A stretch of DNA of 64,000 bases from Ulota crispa (taxonomy: Eukaryota > Streptophyta > Bryopsida > Orthotrichales > Orthotrichaceae), in contig OY987251.1 in assembly GCA_963920765.1 (NCBI GenBank), forward strand, positions 3,970,501-4,034,500, in the 5' to 3' direction. Position 1 is the first letter of the stretch. Each line of letters starts with the position of its first letter. Position numbers and translations under genes: made by a program. This document shows positions 22,248 to 34,609 of the stretch, piece by piece. Below the pieces are notes generated by a model. It was not told the origin of the DNA. It saw nothing but the letters and a program-made list of their open reading frames with translations, and made no database searches.

Positions 22248-23453
22248 GTAAATGCAAGTGAGCAAGCTGAAGTGCATTCAAAGTTGTATGGTGTTGATGA
22301 GAAAGTCAAAGAGGTGCAAGTCTGTCTTGAAGGAGTAAATACTTTGGGCATTGTGGGTATGGGAGGAGTAGGTAAAAGCACTATTGCTCAAGCTATATTT
22401 GATGCAAAAGAAGGCAACCAAAAATTCAAGAAGAGATGCCTTCAGCATATTGGAATGCTTGGAAGTGATGAAGAATGCTTGGCAATATTGGAGAAGATGT
22501 TGGAGAAGTTGGATGTGAAAGTGAAAGTGGAAGACTTGGTGCATGCGAGAAGGGAGTTGGAGAAGGCCTTGAAAGAGAGCAACATCCTCCTCATATTGGA
22601 TGATGTATGGAATGGGATCCATCTTAGCAACATCATTTCTCCAGGCACTTTATTGTTGTGTAGAAACTCAAGGTTGATTGTGTGTTCACGCAATTGGGAT
22701 GTGATAAAAGATCATGCGGAAAGGAGATATGATATGCAACCATTGAGCGACAAAGAGTTGTGCATGAAGTTGTTCACGATGCATTGCTTTGGTGGTAGTG
22801 AGGGTGGCGTTCCAAAAGAGTTGTTTGAAGTGGGTGAACAAGTTGTGGAAGCTTGTAAGGGCTTGCCTTTGAGCTTGAAGGTACTTGGTGCATTCTTGCG
22901 TGGAAAGGAGAGATTGAGGAGTTGGGAGAGAGTGTTGCAACGATTGAAAAGAGGGAGGTCACCACAAGGTGGAGATGATTGGAGGATATTTGAGGTGTTG
23001 AAGATAAGTTTTGATGGGTTGGAGGAGTTGGAAAAGAGGATATTTTTGGACATTTGTTGTTTCTTCCTTCGAGATGTGTATGGTGAAAGGTTGTCAATAG
23101 ACCATGATTGTTCTAGAATACTCACCCATGGAGAGAGTGCATTGATCAAAGCATTTGAGATGTTGATACATCGTTCGCTATTAGAAGTACATGATGGTAT
23201 GTTGGGAATGCATGATCAACTTCGCGACATGGGTTGCAAGATTGTGGAATGGAAGGTTCATGGTCAACATGGTTGTAGCATTGGAGAGACAAAGTATGGT
23301 GGTACTCGACTTCATCATCTTGGTTCAAGAGAACTTGAGCAAATGAAAGAAAAGGTGAGGGCGTTCTATAAGTTTGATATGGCATGTTGTTATTTGGATG
23401 AAAATACTTTGAATTTGTTAATGCATAGAAGGTTCATAATTTCTTATTTTTGA
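22248..23453 (+). CDS. NB-ARC domain of the kinase-NB-ARC-LRR receptor
   Basis: The exon opens after TTGTAG at 22248 (VNASEQAEVHSKLYGVDEK). All NB-ARC landmarks appear in order: P-loop GMGGVGKSTIAQ (about 22353-22390), kinase-2 LLILDDVWN, RNBS-B RLIVCSRNWD, GLPL as CKGLPLSLKVLG, RNBS-D FLDICCFF, and an MHD motif as GMHDQLRDMG (about 23205-23235). The domain binds and exchanges ATP/ADP and switches the receptor on. The ORF stays open to 23453, where an intron probably follows; the donor was not resolved. It belongs with the kinase upstream and LRR downstream, same strand, 204 bp after the kinase stop. A separate TIR- or CC-type start is absent. Confidence 0.88.
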   Translation, partial: VNASEQAEVHSKLYGVDEKVKEVQVCLEGVNTLGIVGMGGVGKSTIAQAIFDAKEGNQKFKKRCLQHIGMLGSDEECLAILEKMLEKLDVKVKVEDLVHARRELEKALKESNILLILDDVWNGIHLSNIISPGTLLLCRNSRLIVCSRNWDVIKDHAERRYDMQPLSDKELCMKLFTMHCFGGSEGGVPKELFEVGEQVVEACKGLPLSLKVLGAFLRGKERLRSWERVLQRLKRGRSPQGGDDWRIFEVLKISFDGLEELEKRIFLDICCFFLRDVYGERLSIDHDCSRILTHGESALIKAFEMLIHRSLLEVHDGMLGMHDQLRDMGCKIVEWKVHGQHGCSIGETKYGGTRLHHLGSRELEQMKEKVRAFYKFDMACCYLDENTLNLLMHRRFIISYF

Positions 23454-23599
23454 TATGTGGTTATTTCATTAATTGGATAGCTTGAATGTATTTTGACATG
23501 ATTGATTTTCAAATGGGTAGATTAATTGATGTGTTTTACAATTGGATTTCTAGGAACTCAGTATGTGAAATGTTGTGTGTGACTAGAATTTTGATTTTG

Positions 23600-24790
23600 G
23601 GAAAGTTGAAGGCATTTCATGTGAAGTGTTGAGAGACAATGCCTCTTTGGAGAAGCTTTTGATGGAAGGAGCATGTTCAAAATTGCGTATTTTGCTAATT
23701 CAAACAGGTATGGATGGACAAATTGCTTAATGGATGCTATGAAGTATTACATTATTTGGAGAAATCTGATGATGGTATTTAGCTAGATTTGATAAGTGTT
23801 AGCGTGTTTATACACAAAGCTCTTTGCACATCAAAGAAATGTGTATGATATGAGTATTTAGACTTGTTTTTCTTATGTGACAAGATTGGTGCAAATTCTA
23901 TTAAACAAGGACATTGATTTATTTCACAAGGCTTGTGTCTCAATGTGTTACAATATTCTAAATAAAAAAAAGAGGAGTTCTTTGCATTTTGTACTTTGTG
24001 CAAGTTTCATGTGTAACACTCAAGTTCTAGTAAATAATGACAAGCTTGAGGTTAATAGAATTTGCAAAATGTAATGATGTTTTTAAAACTATTATTGTTG
24101 TGAATATTGTATTTGATTTTTGCATATGTATGTGTGTTGTTGCAAAATCTAAGGGTTTTTTATGTAAATTGTCAAATGTAGATTTCAAGAAAGTACCATT
24201 GAGCTTCACTAAATTGACAAGTTTGACAACATTGGAACTTTTCGGTGCTCAAATGGAAAGGTTACCAAAGGGATTGAAATATTTGAAGCTTGTGAGATCT
24301 TAAAGACTTAGATTATGTGGCAAGTTGAAGTTTCTTTCCAAAGAATTGGCACATATGACATCTTTGACATCACTTGATTTGAGAGAGTGTTTGGGGAACT
24401 TGTCATCTTTGACATCATTTGGTTTGAGTTGGTGTTCCATACTATTAGCAGTACCCCAAGAATTGGAGAATTTGTCATCTTTAACATCACTTGATTTTAG
24501 TTGGTGTTCTAACCTATTGGCAATACCCAAGGAATTGGAGAAATTATCATCTTTGACATCACTTCATTTGAGGAGGTGTTCCAAACTGTCGGCAGTACCC
24601 AAAGAATTGGAGAATTTGTCATCTTTGACATCACTTGATTTTAGTGGGCGTTCCAAACTAATCGATATACCCAGGAAATTGAAGAACTTATCTAATTAGG
24701 TATGACTTTCCTTCTAGGGGTGTTCTAAGCTATTTGCAATATCCAAGGAATTGAAGAATTTGTCATCTTTTAGTGTTGCTTATGTTGCAA
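23600..24790 (+). pseudogene. Leucine-rich repeat region of the receptor, with stops
   Basis: A fragment SLEKLLMEGACSKLRILL appears near 23640-23700. From about 24183 the frame reads KVPLSFTKLTSLTTLELFGAQ, then hits TAA (24301-24303). It continues in the same frame through four near-identical repeats of about 24 residues with core NLSSLTSLDFSWCSNLLA (24325-24699). After a TAG at 24697-24699 a decayed repeat (CSKLFAISKELKNLSS) runs to about 24770. The LRR normally senses or autoinhibits. Repeat units are very similar at the DNA level (CATCTTTGACATCACTTGAT recurs), indicating recent tandem expansion. The stops could be partly hidden by introns, but the in-frame TAA argues for decay. Confidence 0.75.
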
Positions 24791-26742
24791 GTGTTCTAGG
24801 TTGTTGACATGCGTAGAGTAGAGAGTCTATTGTTTTTTTGAGTTGATATTGTAAGTTATTTATAATATCTAAAGAACAATAGAGTTCTTTCAAAAAAAAT
24901 CCTATACGTTTCTTTATTATTCAAAATCAAGGTTTATTTAAGTGGCTTTCTTTTGTTTTAATTTGTTTTAAAGTATTTTGATGGTTTTTTTTATTGATGT
25001 TAATATACGCGTTAGCGTGACATAGAAGATTCAAGTTGTATCAAAGAAAGTAGGGCTTCTATCCTTTGGAATTTGAGAATTTGTTGAAACATGAAGTAGT
25101 TATATATTGGATTGGTTGTCATTCTTTAAAATCACAAGTAGGTGCTAAAAGGTTAGAAATATTTTTGTTTTATTTTCAAGGGTTGCCTTGGCTAATTGTT
25201 TCATTAGAAGAAAGTAATTGGCCATTATTTTTGCACTTTGGTGTTTGTCTTTTGAATTGGAAACTTTAGGAAAATCTTCTATACACTATAATATAATAAT
25301 GTTTCTATTTTAGAACAATTGATTTACTAAACTCTAAAATATGTTGGTGTAAACTTAGGATTCCATTTGCTTTTGGCATGTATCTCACATATGGCATGGT
25401 CTATGTGAATGAAAATATGCATAATCCAATCACAATGGTTGACCAACCTTGAAAGATTTGAAACTTCTTTTACTAATATTAGCATCTTAGCAATTAACCT
25501 CATCTTATGGCATTTTAAGAATCATTTGACTTTGTCATCACATGGTTTGAAAGTAGTTGTGCTTTATTATTGCATGTTTCTACTTATGAACATTATCCAA
25601 GGCATTGGGGAATTTGACCTTCTGGACGTCACCTTAGTTTGGTTGGTGTTATCACTTAAGAACATCATTTGACACATTGAACAACTATTGTTTTTTACGT
25701 AAAGAAAAACATGGAATTGGTAATATTTGACCTTTATGATTAGAATTTTGAGACCTCTACTTGGAGATCATTGAGTTTGAATGCATGTTTGATTTCATGT
25801 TAGAATTTGTTAGAGTGACACTTTTGTTTTACAATACTATGTTTTAATTCATAAGCATTAGTAGAAGGCTTTTGAAGAATTTAAGCTTTTATTTGTCACT
25901 TGGATTGGAGGGACTTTATAGACGTCTTGCTTCTTTAAAACGTAGGATTCTAATTTTAGTTTATTGCAATTTGGAAGTTACAACAATTGTTGAATAAAGG
26001 GTTCTATCAATCATCTAGAAAAAGGAGTAAGAAAAGGCTTATAATATTATTATTTATAATTTTTGATTTGTGAATTTGATTTTTTTTGTTCAAATACATA
26101 GAGTTTCAAGTACATTCATATAAGTTTTAACATTTAGGCATCAAGAAGATTGAATTCAAAATCAAAGTTCTTATGAATGTGAAGCTTAGGACTCTTTAAG
26201 ACCTTGTTGCTATCATAAATGCTAGAAATAGTTGAAGTGTTGCCTTGATTTTGTCTCTTGTCTAAGTATGAATCAAGTTACTATTTTAAGCTTGTAAATA
26301 TTGAGTCATGCATATTCTTGTCATTTTCTACTTTTAATAATTGAACTCATGCATCTCTAACATCAAGTGATTTTTCAAATTTTGGTTAAAGTAGAAAATG
26401 AAATTAACACTCCATTTCATATAATGATACAAAATTATAGTAAATTAAGATACTCTTTGTGATTTTATTTTGAGGTGATAGTTTGAAAGTTCACAAAGTG
26501 TATATAGAAATGACTCAAATGAATTGATGCAACACTAACTTGGATATTTTCTATTGCATTATGGTGATGTTTTGCATAGATTTGGATCATGAAGTAATAT
26601 ATGCAAAAAAGTTACAATATTCAAATTTTTGATGAATTTGCTTTTGACAAAATAAAACCAAAATTGCTTTACAAAATAGGTTCTTGACTATATATATGGT
26701 ATATTCACCAATCTATGCACTACTGAAGTTTATGTGCTCTCA
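24791..26742. other. Decayed LRR-like sequence, no intact gene
   Basis: AT-rich. Frames such as 25409-25672 + (SSHGLKVVVLYYC; LDVTLVWLVLSLKN) retain the spacing of leucines seen in the upstream repeats, suggesting an older LRR array that decayed. Nothing else recognised. Confidence 0.35.
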
Positions 26743-26745
26743 CTA

Positions 26746-28546
26746 CACTAATAATGATAAATAGTGTTATGTTACTAATAGTGTTACTTACATTTTTACC
26801 CCACTAACTCTAAATATGAAGTAGTTTACATTTAGAATTGCATCTTTAAAGAATTGTTGTTGACCACTACAAGTGCGTCATTCCTGTCTCCCTCCTTGCT
26901 TTGCAGCTTGCCGCCTCACAATCTTCTGTAGTCTCTATCGATGGGCACTAGCCACATTTTTCTTCCAGAAATAAAAATTGTATGCTTGCTCGCCCCTTCA
27001 TTTTGCTTCTTCTCCTGTCTTGTATTGTGTAAATCTTCTCAATTTGTCAAGTTTTGCTCTCCATGCATTCTAGAGCCACATTCTACTTCTTCTCCTCCTT
27101 TGCATCTCTACCAGTCTTCACGACGTTCTCTGGCAAAGAAATTTGTTTGCGTACCTCGATTGCTTGTCTCTAGCGTACCTAGCCGTAGTTAGGGTTTAGG
27201 AGTTTGTCAATTTTAAGCCCTATCGGAACAAGAAGCCCAAATTGTGCTTTGTACTTGGCTGTAGTTGGTGTTTAGGGTTTGTCAATTTTAAGCCCTCTGG
27301 AGGCTTCATATGTGTCTTTTGAGCAGTTTTGAGTAGATTGTATGGGAACTTTTTTCATGTTTGATTTTTTAATGTATATTTTGGATTGTTTGCTATTTTG
27401 GCAATACAAAATTGTGCTCCATCTGAGCTGTATTTTTCACAACATGAGGAAGCAAAGTGGACTTATTATAACCATGAAGTCTTAGTTGTTTAGGGGTGAA
27501 AACAAACCAGAGGTTCTCTCAAATTGGTACGCAGCTTATACCTGTGTGCTTCACTTTCAAGTACTTGGTGGTGTGATCTTTCCGTGGAAGACAACAGAGG
27601 GCTAACACTCCCTCATAGTTTTGTCTTCTTGGATGCCAGTTTTATCCAATACCAGTCTAGTGGCATCTCCAATTCCCCGTCCCTTATTCTTCCCGTTCCG
27701 CTATATTCTCCTCCCTTCTGCATCCTCACTCTTCCCGTCCTACACATGTTCATTTTTTTCGTTCAACAACGCCTAGGGTTGTGAGAGCAGAGACTCATGG
27801 GGGTTTGGTTCTATTGGGCATGGATTAAGGTGGAGAGACGCGGAGGTGGGCAGATTCAAAGAAGACTAGGATTGCTTGCAATTTTAGGGTAGTGCCATTA
27901 GGATCTTTTAGGTTTTGTACTAAGAATTGGCAAGGCAATGGCATGCAATCATGGCGCCGCCTCTCAATGTGCAATACCAATCTTTCCTTTTTTTGATGTT
28001 GTTATTTGGAAGTAATTCTAAAAGATTACACTGGTTTTTGTTGAATTGTGAGTGTTTGTGGTGCACAATTGGGAGGAAGCATGCCAAATGTAGCAAGGTT
28101 GGTTGTGGTGATGATGAGTTGTTGCTATGGATGATGGTTCTCCTAACAACTGGCAAGATGTGAGATGACTGTTTACAAGACCTAAGCATGCACTATTTAA
28201 TGTGCCATTTAATTGCAATTTATGGCTATGGCGGCAAGAAGATGAGAATATAGACAAAAACAAATGAATATTGAATGTAACACAATTTTTTCATATTTTT
28301 TGTAGCATTGTTGAATTGTTGATGAATTTTCAAAGTTTTTTGTTGGCATGTGTTGGTCAATTCTTGACCAAAAACCAATTTCTAACACTAAATGTAAACT
28401 TGTAAAAGAAACTACTCCCAAAATTTACAATAGTTGATAATTAGTGTATACGTTGACATTTAGTGTTGGTAACATTATGGGGATTGTTGACATTTAGTGT
28501 TAGGCTTTGTAATTAGTGTTGCCAACACTATTTATCATTATTAGTG
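26746..28546. mobile_element. 1.8-kb element with perfect 26-bp inverted ends (CACTA...TAGTG)
   Basis: The left end (26743-26768, starting CTACACTAATAATG) and the right end (28524-28549, ending CATTATTAGTGTAG) are perfect inverted repeats over 26 bp. Beginning at CACTA and ending at TAGTG matches CACTA (EnSpm/CMC) elements, as do the repeated subterminal AGTGTT motifs on both sides. The flanks do not give the expected 3-bp direct duplication (CTA versus TAG; TA is shared), so the superfamily is uncertain. The interior is richer in GC at 26.9-27.2 and 27.5-27.8 kb and holds an imperfect 80-bp duplication around GTTTGTCAATTTTAAGCCCT (27.2 and 27.28 kb). No transposase was recognised, so it is non-autonomous. 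Confidence 0.75.
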
Positions 28547-28624
28547 TAGTTTAGTTATAAAAAGAAAAAAAATCCAAATTTGTGTGTGTATATATAAAAA
28601 GCAACTACAAACATAAATGATGAA

Positions 28625-28859
28625 CCCCTAAAGGATGTTGTTTTGTATACGGACTCATGTGTTGGATATAGATGGGGTATTTGGATAGACCAAAATTTCA
28701 TAAGAATTGTAACTTTCAAGCCAAGTCATAGACATACTATTGGTCTACTAGGATTTCATGTGGATTTTTTGACATGTGTTATAAAGTCATTTCTTGAAGT
28801 ATTAAATAATTCTTGTACAAATACATACAACACTTTTGGTAGGCAACATCCTTTAGGGG
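28625..28859. mobile_element. Element C1, TTAA-type, 235 bp
   Basis: Ends CCCCTAAAGGATGTTG and CAACATCCTTTAGGGG form a perfect 16-bp TIR. Flanks are TGAA (28621-28624) and TTAA (28860-28863). The same family as C2 at 61968-62200, which lies inverted. Frame 28643-28984 is accidental. It starts about 75 bp after the CACTA-like element. Confidence 0.8.
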
Positions 28860-28863
28860 TTAA

Positions 28864-29785
28864 GAATGTAGGTATTGGTAGGAGAATGCTCAATTGTTCA
28901 ATTTCTATGACATGGAATTTAGAACACAGACTTAGAAACATGTACCAAATTGATTTTGACCTTTTTTGCCTTTTACACACATGATTCCAACCCCAATATG
29001 GATCTTCACCTGCAAATTTTCTAGGCATGACATGTGGCAGGATCAACCTACCTGTTAGAATCAAGAAGCGGAGCTAGTTAATCAGACGGGATGAAGGACT
29101 CGGCAGCAGGTCTTTGAATCCAGGTTTAGGGTTTTAGGGTTCGAGGGCTCTCAAAATTTCCCATTCTAGGCCTGAGCATCTGTCTTTGCTTCTCAATTTT
29201 CCCATTTACCGTTGCCATACATTTGTGGCCATGGAGACTCCCACACCTGCTTAGGCAATTCTTTCCACTGCGTTCCTTGCGTTTGCTTTAGTGTCAAAAT
29301 TTTTTTCCCGCATTGCTCGCTTGCTTGTTTGAGGAGACCAAGAATTTTAACAACTGGTGTTTGTGGCTGCTGCTCCGCCATGCGATTTCTGGTTATTGAC
29401 GGGATGATTGTGTTGGTCCATGCAGGAGATTGTCATCTCACTTGCCGTGAATGCTAAGTTTGAGGAATGAAGCACCAAGACTACGGGAGGCGTGTTGGCT
29501 GGCATGCTGTACGGTGGTGCTCGTGAGGTTGTCTCCGTTGCTGTAAACTTCATTCGGTAGCATTGTTGGATGAAGTAGTTATGCTTTGTGGTGATTTCGG
29601 CAGCTACAAAAGTTCATCCTTATGAATGACTTGCAGTTTAGGTATTGACTATTTATTTTGCATTGTACGATTGTTATTGCTTTTTTGTCATTTTGGGCAA
29701 ATTCTTGATTGATTTTGTCTGTTATTTTGTTATCAATTAATTATACACCTTTGAAATTACCTTGGCTGACATGGTGGTGGTGCAG
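28864..29785. other. No gene recognised upstream of the MATE pseudogene
   Basis: Contains GTTTAGGGTTTTAGGG, a telo-box-like motif common in plant 5' leaders (about 29125). Short frames near 29300-29560 could be remnants of the first MATE exons, but no MATE motif was seen. Nothing else supported. Confidence 0.3.
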
Positions 29786-31960
29786 CAAGTGGTGAGAGCC
29801 AGAGCTATTTTGTTCTTGATGACATTGACAACATCCATGGCTGCAATATAAGGCGCACTTCATATGCTTGCCAATCAAATGTGCTTGCAAATTTGGCTTG
29901 TGGCATCCTTGCTTTCTGACTCCACTTTAGCTAGGCAGATTTGTACGTACCACTCCCTCTCCCTTCCCTTCTCTCTCTCCTGATGTCAGAAATACTGGTC
30001 TTTTATGTTGATGTGTTTGAATTCAGGCCATAATTGCTACTGCGTTTGCCAAGTTTGAGTACAAGCGTGCCCATGAGGCATCTTTTTGGATTTTACAGGT
30101 TTGCTTTCTGAAACTCTAACAAGTTGTGAGACGTATCAACTAATGTGAAAGTATATGATGCATCTTTTAATGCAATAAGAACCTTTTTTGTCAATTTTCA
30201 CTCTTTGAAAAATGAACAAGAAGCATGTTTGTGCATTGAATTTTCTTTGCAAGGTGGGGACTTTACTTTCCATCCTTCCTTTGTGCTAGCTGACATCTAC
30301 TAATGCACTATCTAGAAGATGCCGTTGCTGATTGGATTGTTGTTTGGGTTGTTGATAGCAGCGTTGTTGGAAGCAACCATGCCTGCATTTGCCAAATTGT
30401 TCAGTACCAAATCGGATGCTGTTGTTTTGCATCTTATCAAGGGTTTCATTTGGGTATGCTATACTTCATCTAAATCCTAAACCCATCTAATTCTTCTGTC
30501 TTGGAGGTTCAGTACGGCATGAGGTTTTGGTCAAATTTCTTGGCTAAGCTCTCTTTTTTCAAGCCTGTTTGCGTAGTCGCCTGCTCAATGTCAAATCATT
30601 CATTCTAGTAATTGACATGTTTATAGATTTTAAGCATATTATTATACTCAAAACCCTAATTTGTTAAATTGTACAAGTGATAGGGTGGTTTGTTTATTTG
30701 CACCTACCAAAGCACGTCCATTAATCCAACTTGCCTAACATGACAATCCTACTTAAATTGTATGTCAATAACCTATAGCAACATTTTTTGTAATAATGCA
30801 CGTATGCATCATGGTTTTTCCTGGAGGGTGATTACAAGAAATACTTGTACTATTTTTTGTCCCCTTCACCTCCTGCGGGTGGTTTTTGGCTCATATCTTT
30901 AGCCTACCAATTCATTTTGACCTAGAATTTCAGAGCATTGTTCACTTCAAAGTTATAGATGTTCAATGATTTTTTTGTTTTTTTTTAATTACTTTACTAT
31001 TTTTAAGCAGCCCCCAAATAGATGTCTACCTTGGCAATTTTGGGGGTTTTTAGTACTATTTTGGGTCCAAAAAAGAAAATCTCATTCCACAAATCAATGG
31101 AGTTGTTCATCATAGGGCATTACATGGATATATAGAGGGGTTCTAGGAAATTGTGAATTCTCTACTTTCTACATGTTCTCAAAGTGGGCATCCATTCTCC
31201 CTACATTAGTGAAATTAAAAAAATTACTCCAAAAACCACTTGCATAAGGTGAAGCTATTCAAAGAGATAAAAAATGGCCATTTTTTATTTTATTTTTTTG
31301 AAATTTTTTACTATTTTCTAAAAAGGAAAAAAGAAATTATCCTTTTGTTGGTATTTTTTGTCCCTCTATTTTTGTGCATAACTTTTAGAATAAAAAATTT
31401 CTAGGTTTGAATTTTCACAAATATGCTATTTTAAGTGCTTTACAAATTTTCCATATTTTGTTTTATTTAAAAAAAATATTTCAAAAACACATAATACTAC
31501 CTAGTACTACCAGTTTTAAGAGTGTTTGAGACAAAACCGTGAAATGTTTCTTGCAACTACCCTGGAAGAAAATGGAAAGGGCCACGTGAGAATAACAACA
31601 ATGTTTGTTTGGTTGTGCAGTTTGTGGCTACAATGAAACCTGTCAATTCATTAGCAATTGTGTTTGATGGCCTTCATTATGGAGCATCAGACTATGCTTT
31701 TGTAGCTTATTGAATGGTGAGCTTTTCTGTTCTTCATGTGAGTGCACATTTTATATACATAAATAAATTCACACTAATCTTTAAGAATGGAGACTAGTAG
31801 TAATAAACCATGTTGTGTAACTTGCTATGCAGCTTTCAGTTGCAGTCCTTTCTGTTGCAATGCTCTTCACTGTGCCTCAAATTTGGAGCTTGGTAGGGAT
31901 TTGGGTGGGATAAACCCTCCTGAAGAGTCTACAATTGAGCGTTGGGTTCTAGAGGTAATT
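29786..31960 (+). pseudogene. MATE-family multidrug/toxin efflux transporter (EDS5/DTX45-like), decayed
   Basis: Remnant of a MATE antiporter, a 12-helix membrane protein exporting organic compounds. Exon pieces with splice sites: 29786-29945 (VRARAILFLMTLTTSMAAI, stop, then ANQMCLQIWLVASLLSD); 30029-30100 (AIIATAFAKFEYKRAHE); 30318-30453 (PLLIGLLFGLLIAALLEATM, then FAKLFSTKSDAVVLHLIKG); 31620-31712 (KPVNSLAIVFDGLHYGASDY, then TGA); and 31832-31953 (LSVAVLSVAMLFTVPQIWS, then TAA). The phrase around FDGLHYGASDY is typical of the plastid/EDS5-like MATE clade. Three in-frame stops and missing N-terminal exons show it is dead. Element E2 occupies one intron. Confidence 0.8.
30833..31563. mobile_element. 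Element E2 in a MATE intron
   Basis: Aligns with E1 (3399-4121) over most of its length. Its ends are weaker (AGGGTGATTACAAGAAA and GTTTCTTGCAACTACCCT). It lies between the exons at 30318-30453 and 31620-31712. No coding content. Confidence 0.65.
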
Positions 31961-31964
31961 TTCT

Positions 31965-33892
31965 ATTCCCAATTTTATCTTGGAGGCAAATTGTGTGTTT
32001 CATCTGTCATAGTCAGAATTGGTTTGCCTTAGACTAAACAGCTTGCTGAATTGGCTTAATGTACTTGGACATGAGTTGGAGGATTATATGCCATAACCCT
32101 CTTCTCAAGTGATCCTTTTGTACTAATTTCCTTTTAAGACATGAAATATTTGGTAATGTATTCTATGTATGTTGTTTGATTTTATGAAGTGATTTATTTG
32201 TGCTATTTATTCATTCCCTTGCAATAAGAAGGTTTTAGGAGCACATTTGCTTTATCATGTAAATCATATGTTGCTGTTTTGTTGATAGTTGGAGGTACTT
32301 GAGATTATTAGGTATGTGCTAACATCTTTTGGAATAGTTAATGTAGGTGTGTGTGGTCTTCACCCACATTCTTGATAATTTTATACTACTATAATAAGTT
32401 GCTTGACGTTTTGTTTTTTTCATTCAAGACTTCACAAGGCTCAAAGAGGCTTTGAATGAGACATGTTTAGTATTGAAAAATAGTTTGAAAATGGGAAATG
32501 TCAAATTTTAGTTGTTCAAGCCAAATTTCTTCTTCAACAATTAGTAGAACTAGATTTATTTAGGCTAGGCGCTTAAATTGTTGTATCATTCTATTTTCCA
32601 ATAATTTGCATTTGTGTCATGACACAGTCTAATGAGTAGCTCCAAGTGAATACATTGTGAAATTTTTAGAATAAAGAATCATATTTATCATTCAGCTAGA
32701 ATTTGATTTTCTGTTCATTTGAAAGCTTGGATTCTGTTCATCCAAAATCTCTTATTTTGTTCATCTAGAAACAATGATGTCATTAATATGAAGTATTGGA
32801 TTTTGTTCATTCAAAATTGTATTTTTCATTCATCATTTAGTATATTTTTCATCCAAAAATTTCATCCAATTTTTGAGAATTTTTGTCCAATTTTTTTATG
32901 TTTTTCACCAACGCGTTTGTTTTTCATTCATCAAAGTCCTAAGATTTCATCCTTGCGGGCAGAGTTCATCACTTGCAAAAGCTGCCCAAACCTCAAAAAA
33001 GTTTAGTCCCTCATGGAAGAAAGTTGCAAAATCCCCCTCTAGTCTCACTTTTGTCTGTGATGGTTCTACTTTCTCCCTTTGCTCAATTTACACTAGCCAT
33101 CACAAAAGAAAGTACTACTTTCTTCCGTGGAAGAATCATATAAGATCCTTGTGCAATAAATATCCACTACAAATTCTAGAGTTGTCAATACATTTCAAAA
33201 CAATCCCTCAACTTAAGCTTCGAAATACCTTCACAACATAAGAACAATTATGTACAAAGCTCATTCTCAAACATGCATGTGTGGCAACTATTTCATGTTC
33301 ACACGCCACTAGTTGCATGTCAACCTCAAGCATATCCGTAAGCACTGCTTTTGGTGCTCTTCTTTCATACTATATTGTCGATTGCACTTGAACTTCAGCC
33401 ACTTGATTAACCATCTCTTCACCTATCGGATTTGCAACTAAAACATAGTTTGCTTCAACTTCAACCAGTTCACAACACACTTGGCTAGAAAATGGTGATG
33501 GGAAAGAAGGTGTTTGGGAAATGTAAACTATCAAATAACGAAGACCCTATGGACCCATCTTTGTTTGAAATGGGACACAATAACAATTTTGATGGGCTTC
33601 AAACTCCAAGGAAAGTAGGCAAGCGCCCAGTGCCTGCGGCTGCAACGAGACCCAATGTTGTAATGCACCATGTCCTAGTACCAAACCAACGTACAGTTGG
33701 GAGAAGATTACAAACGCCAGGCAGAAGTGAACGTGGACTAGGCCTTGGCCCGGGGCCTTGGCAAAGGACGTGCAATCAACATCAAAGAACATCACGTTCA
33801 ACATTGCTGCGGTGGCACTGCAGGACACTGTCCTAGTCTGGGGCATGTTTGGCAACAAAATCAAAAGAATGTGTGCAATGAAACCTTTGTGA
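31965..33892. other. No gene recognised
   Basis: T-rich. At 32.7-32.95 kb the motif TTTGTTCATCCAAAA recurs loosely, which explains the small ORFs there. The frame 33492-33836 + (KKVFGKCKLSNNEDPMDPSL; 114 codons) has no recognised domain and its opposite strand is also open, so it is not called. Confidence 0.35.
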
Positions 33893-34275
33893 ATTGAGCA
33901 AAGCAGATGAGGTCAAGCCATGGCATGACACAAATTCAAGGTTTGGTACAGAACAATGCAAGAAGCAATAAACAGACTAGAAAAGGTCAAGCAGATCCAA
34001 ATTTTCGGCTCAATTTACTGCACAGACGTTTATGTGGGGCTAGGGTGGAAAAACATGTTTTTTTTACCAGCCAGATTATATGAAAGTTTTGATTGTTACT
34101 ATCAAGAGATTGAGTTTGAGAATTTTGTATTCATGTTTGGAATCAAAGACCTTGCATTAGCTTGGAACCCTAGAAGAAAATACAACTATTGAAAAAAATA
34201 GGGGACCAATTATTACTATTACCTTTGTTTAGAAAAAACTTTGAGTTTTTTCCACCATGGCCCCACATCAATGTG
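33893..34275. repeat. Diverged copy F4 of the foldback MITE family
   Basis: The interior matches F3 (50638-50924): AGTTTGAGAATTTTG, AATCAAAGACCTTG, and an ATTATTACTATTACC-type stretch. Ends around GCCATGGCATG and CCACCATGGCC are degenerate. A short palindromic GGGGGTCCTC/GAGGATCCCC run lies just beyond (34315-34355). Confidence 0.5.
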
Positions 34276-34609
34276 TGTGCAATAAACTAAGCATAACATT
34301 GTTAACCTTCACTTGGGGGTCCTCTTTTGCTCCCCCAGTATGAGGATCCCCCAGCAAATGCCATTCGGTAGCTGTAGACCGCACCAATCAGCTTTGAGAA
34401 TTTATAACTAAACTCTTCCCTTAGGTGTATAGGGGGGAATATCCCTCCACAGCTGGGAGGAGGAATATAACCCGGTGAATAATGCTATGAGCCCAAATCT
34501 CTAGTATGATAATACTTTAGTAAGTTCAAGTGACTGCAATTCATCGTCGTTGTAATTAATAGGATGTTTTTGTTGTCATACTCTAAATTGTAGGTAATGC
34601 AAATCCAAA

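Noticed and set aside
28643..28984. 113-codon frame
   Set aside because: Covers TTAA element C1 and its flank; not conserved in C2.
33492..33836. 114-codon + strand frame
   Set aside because: The opposite strand is also open, no domain recognised, no splice support.
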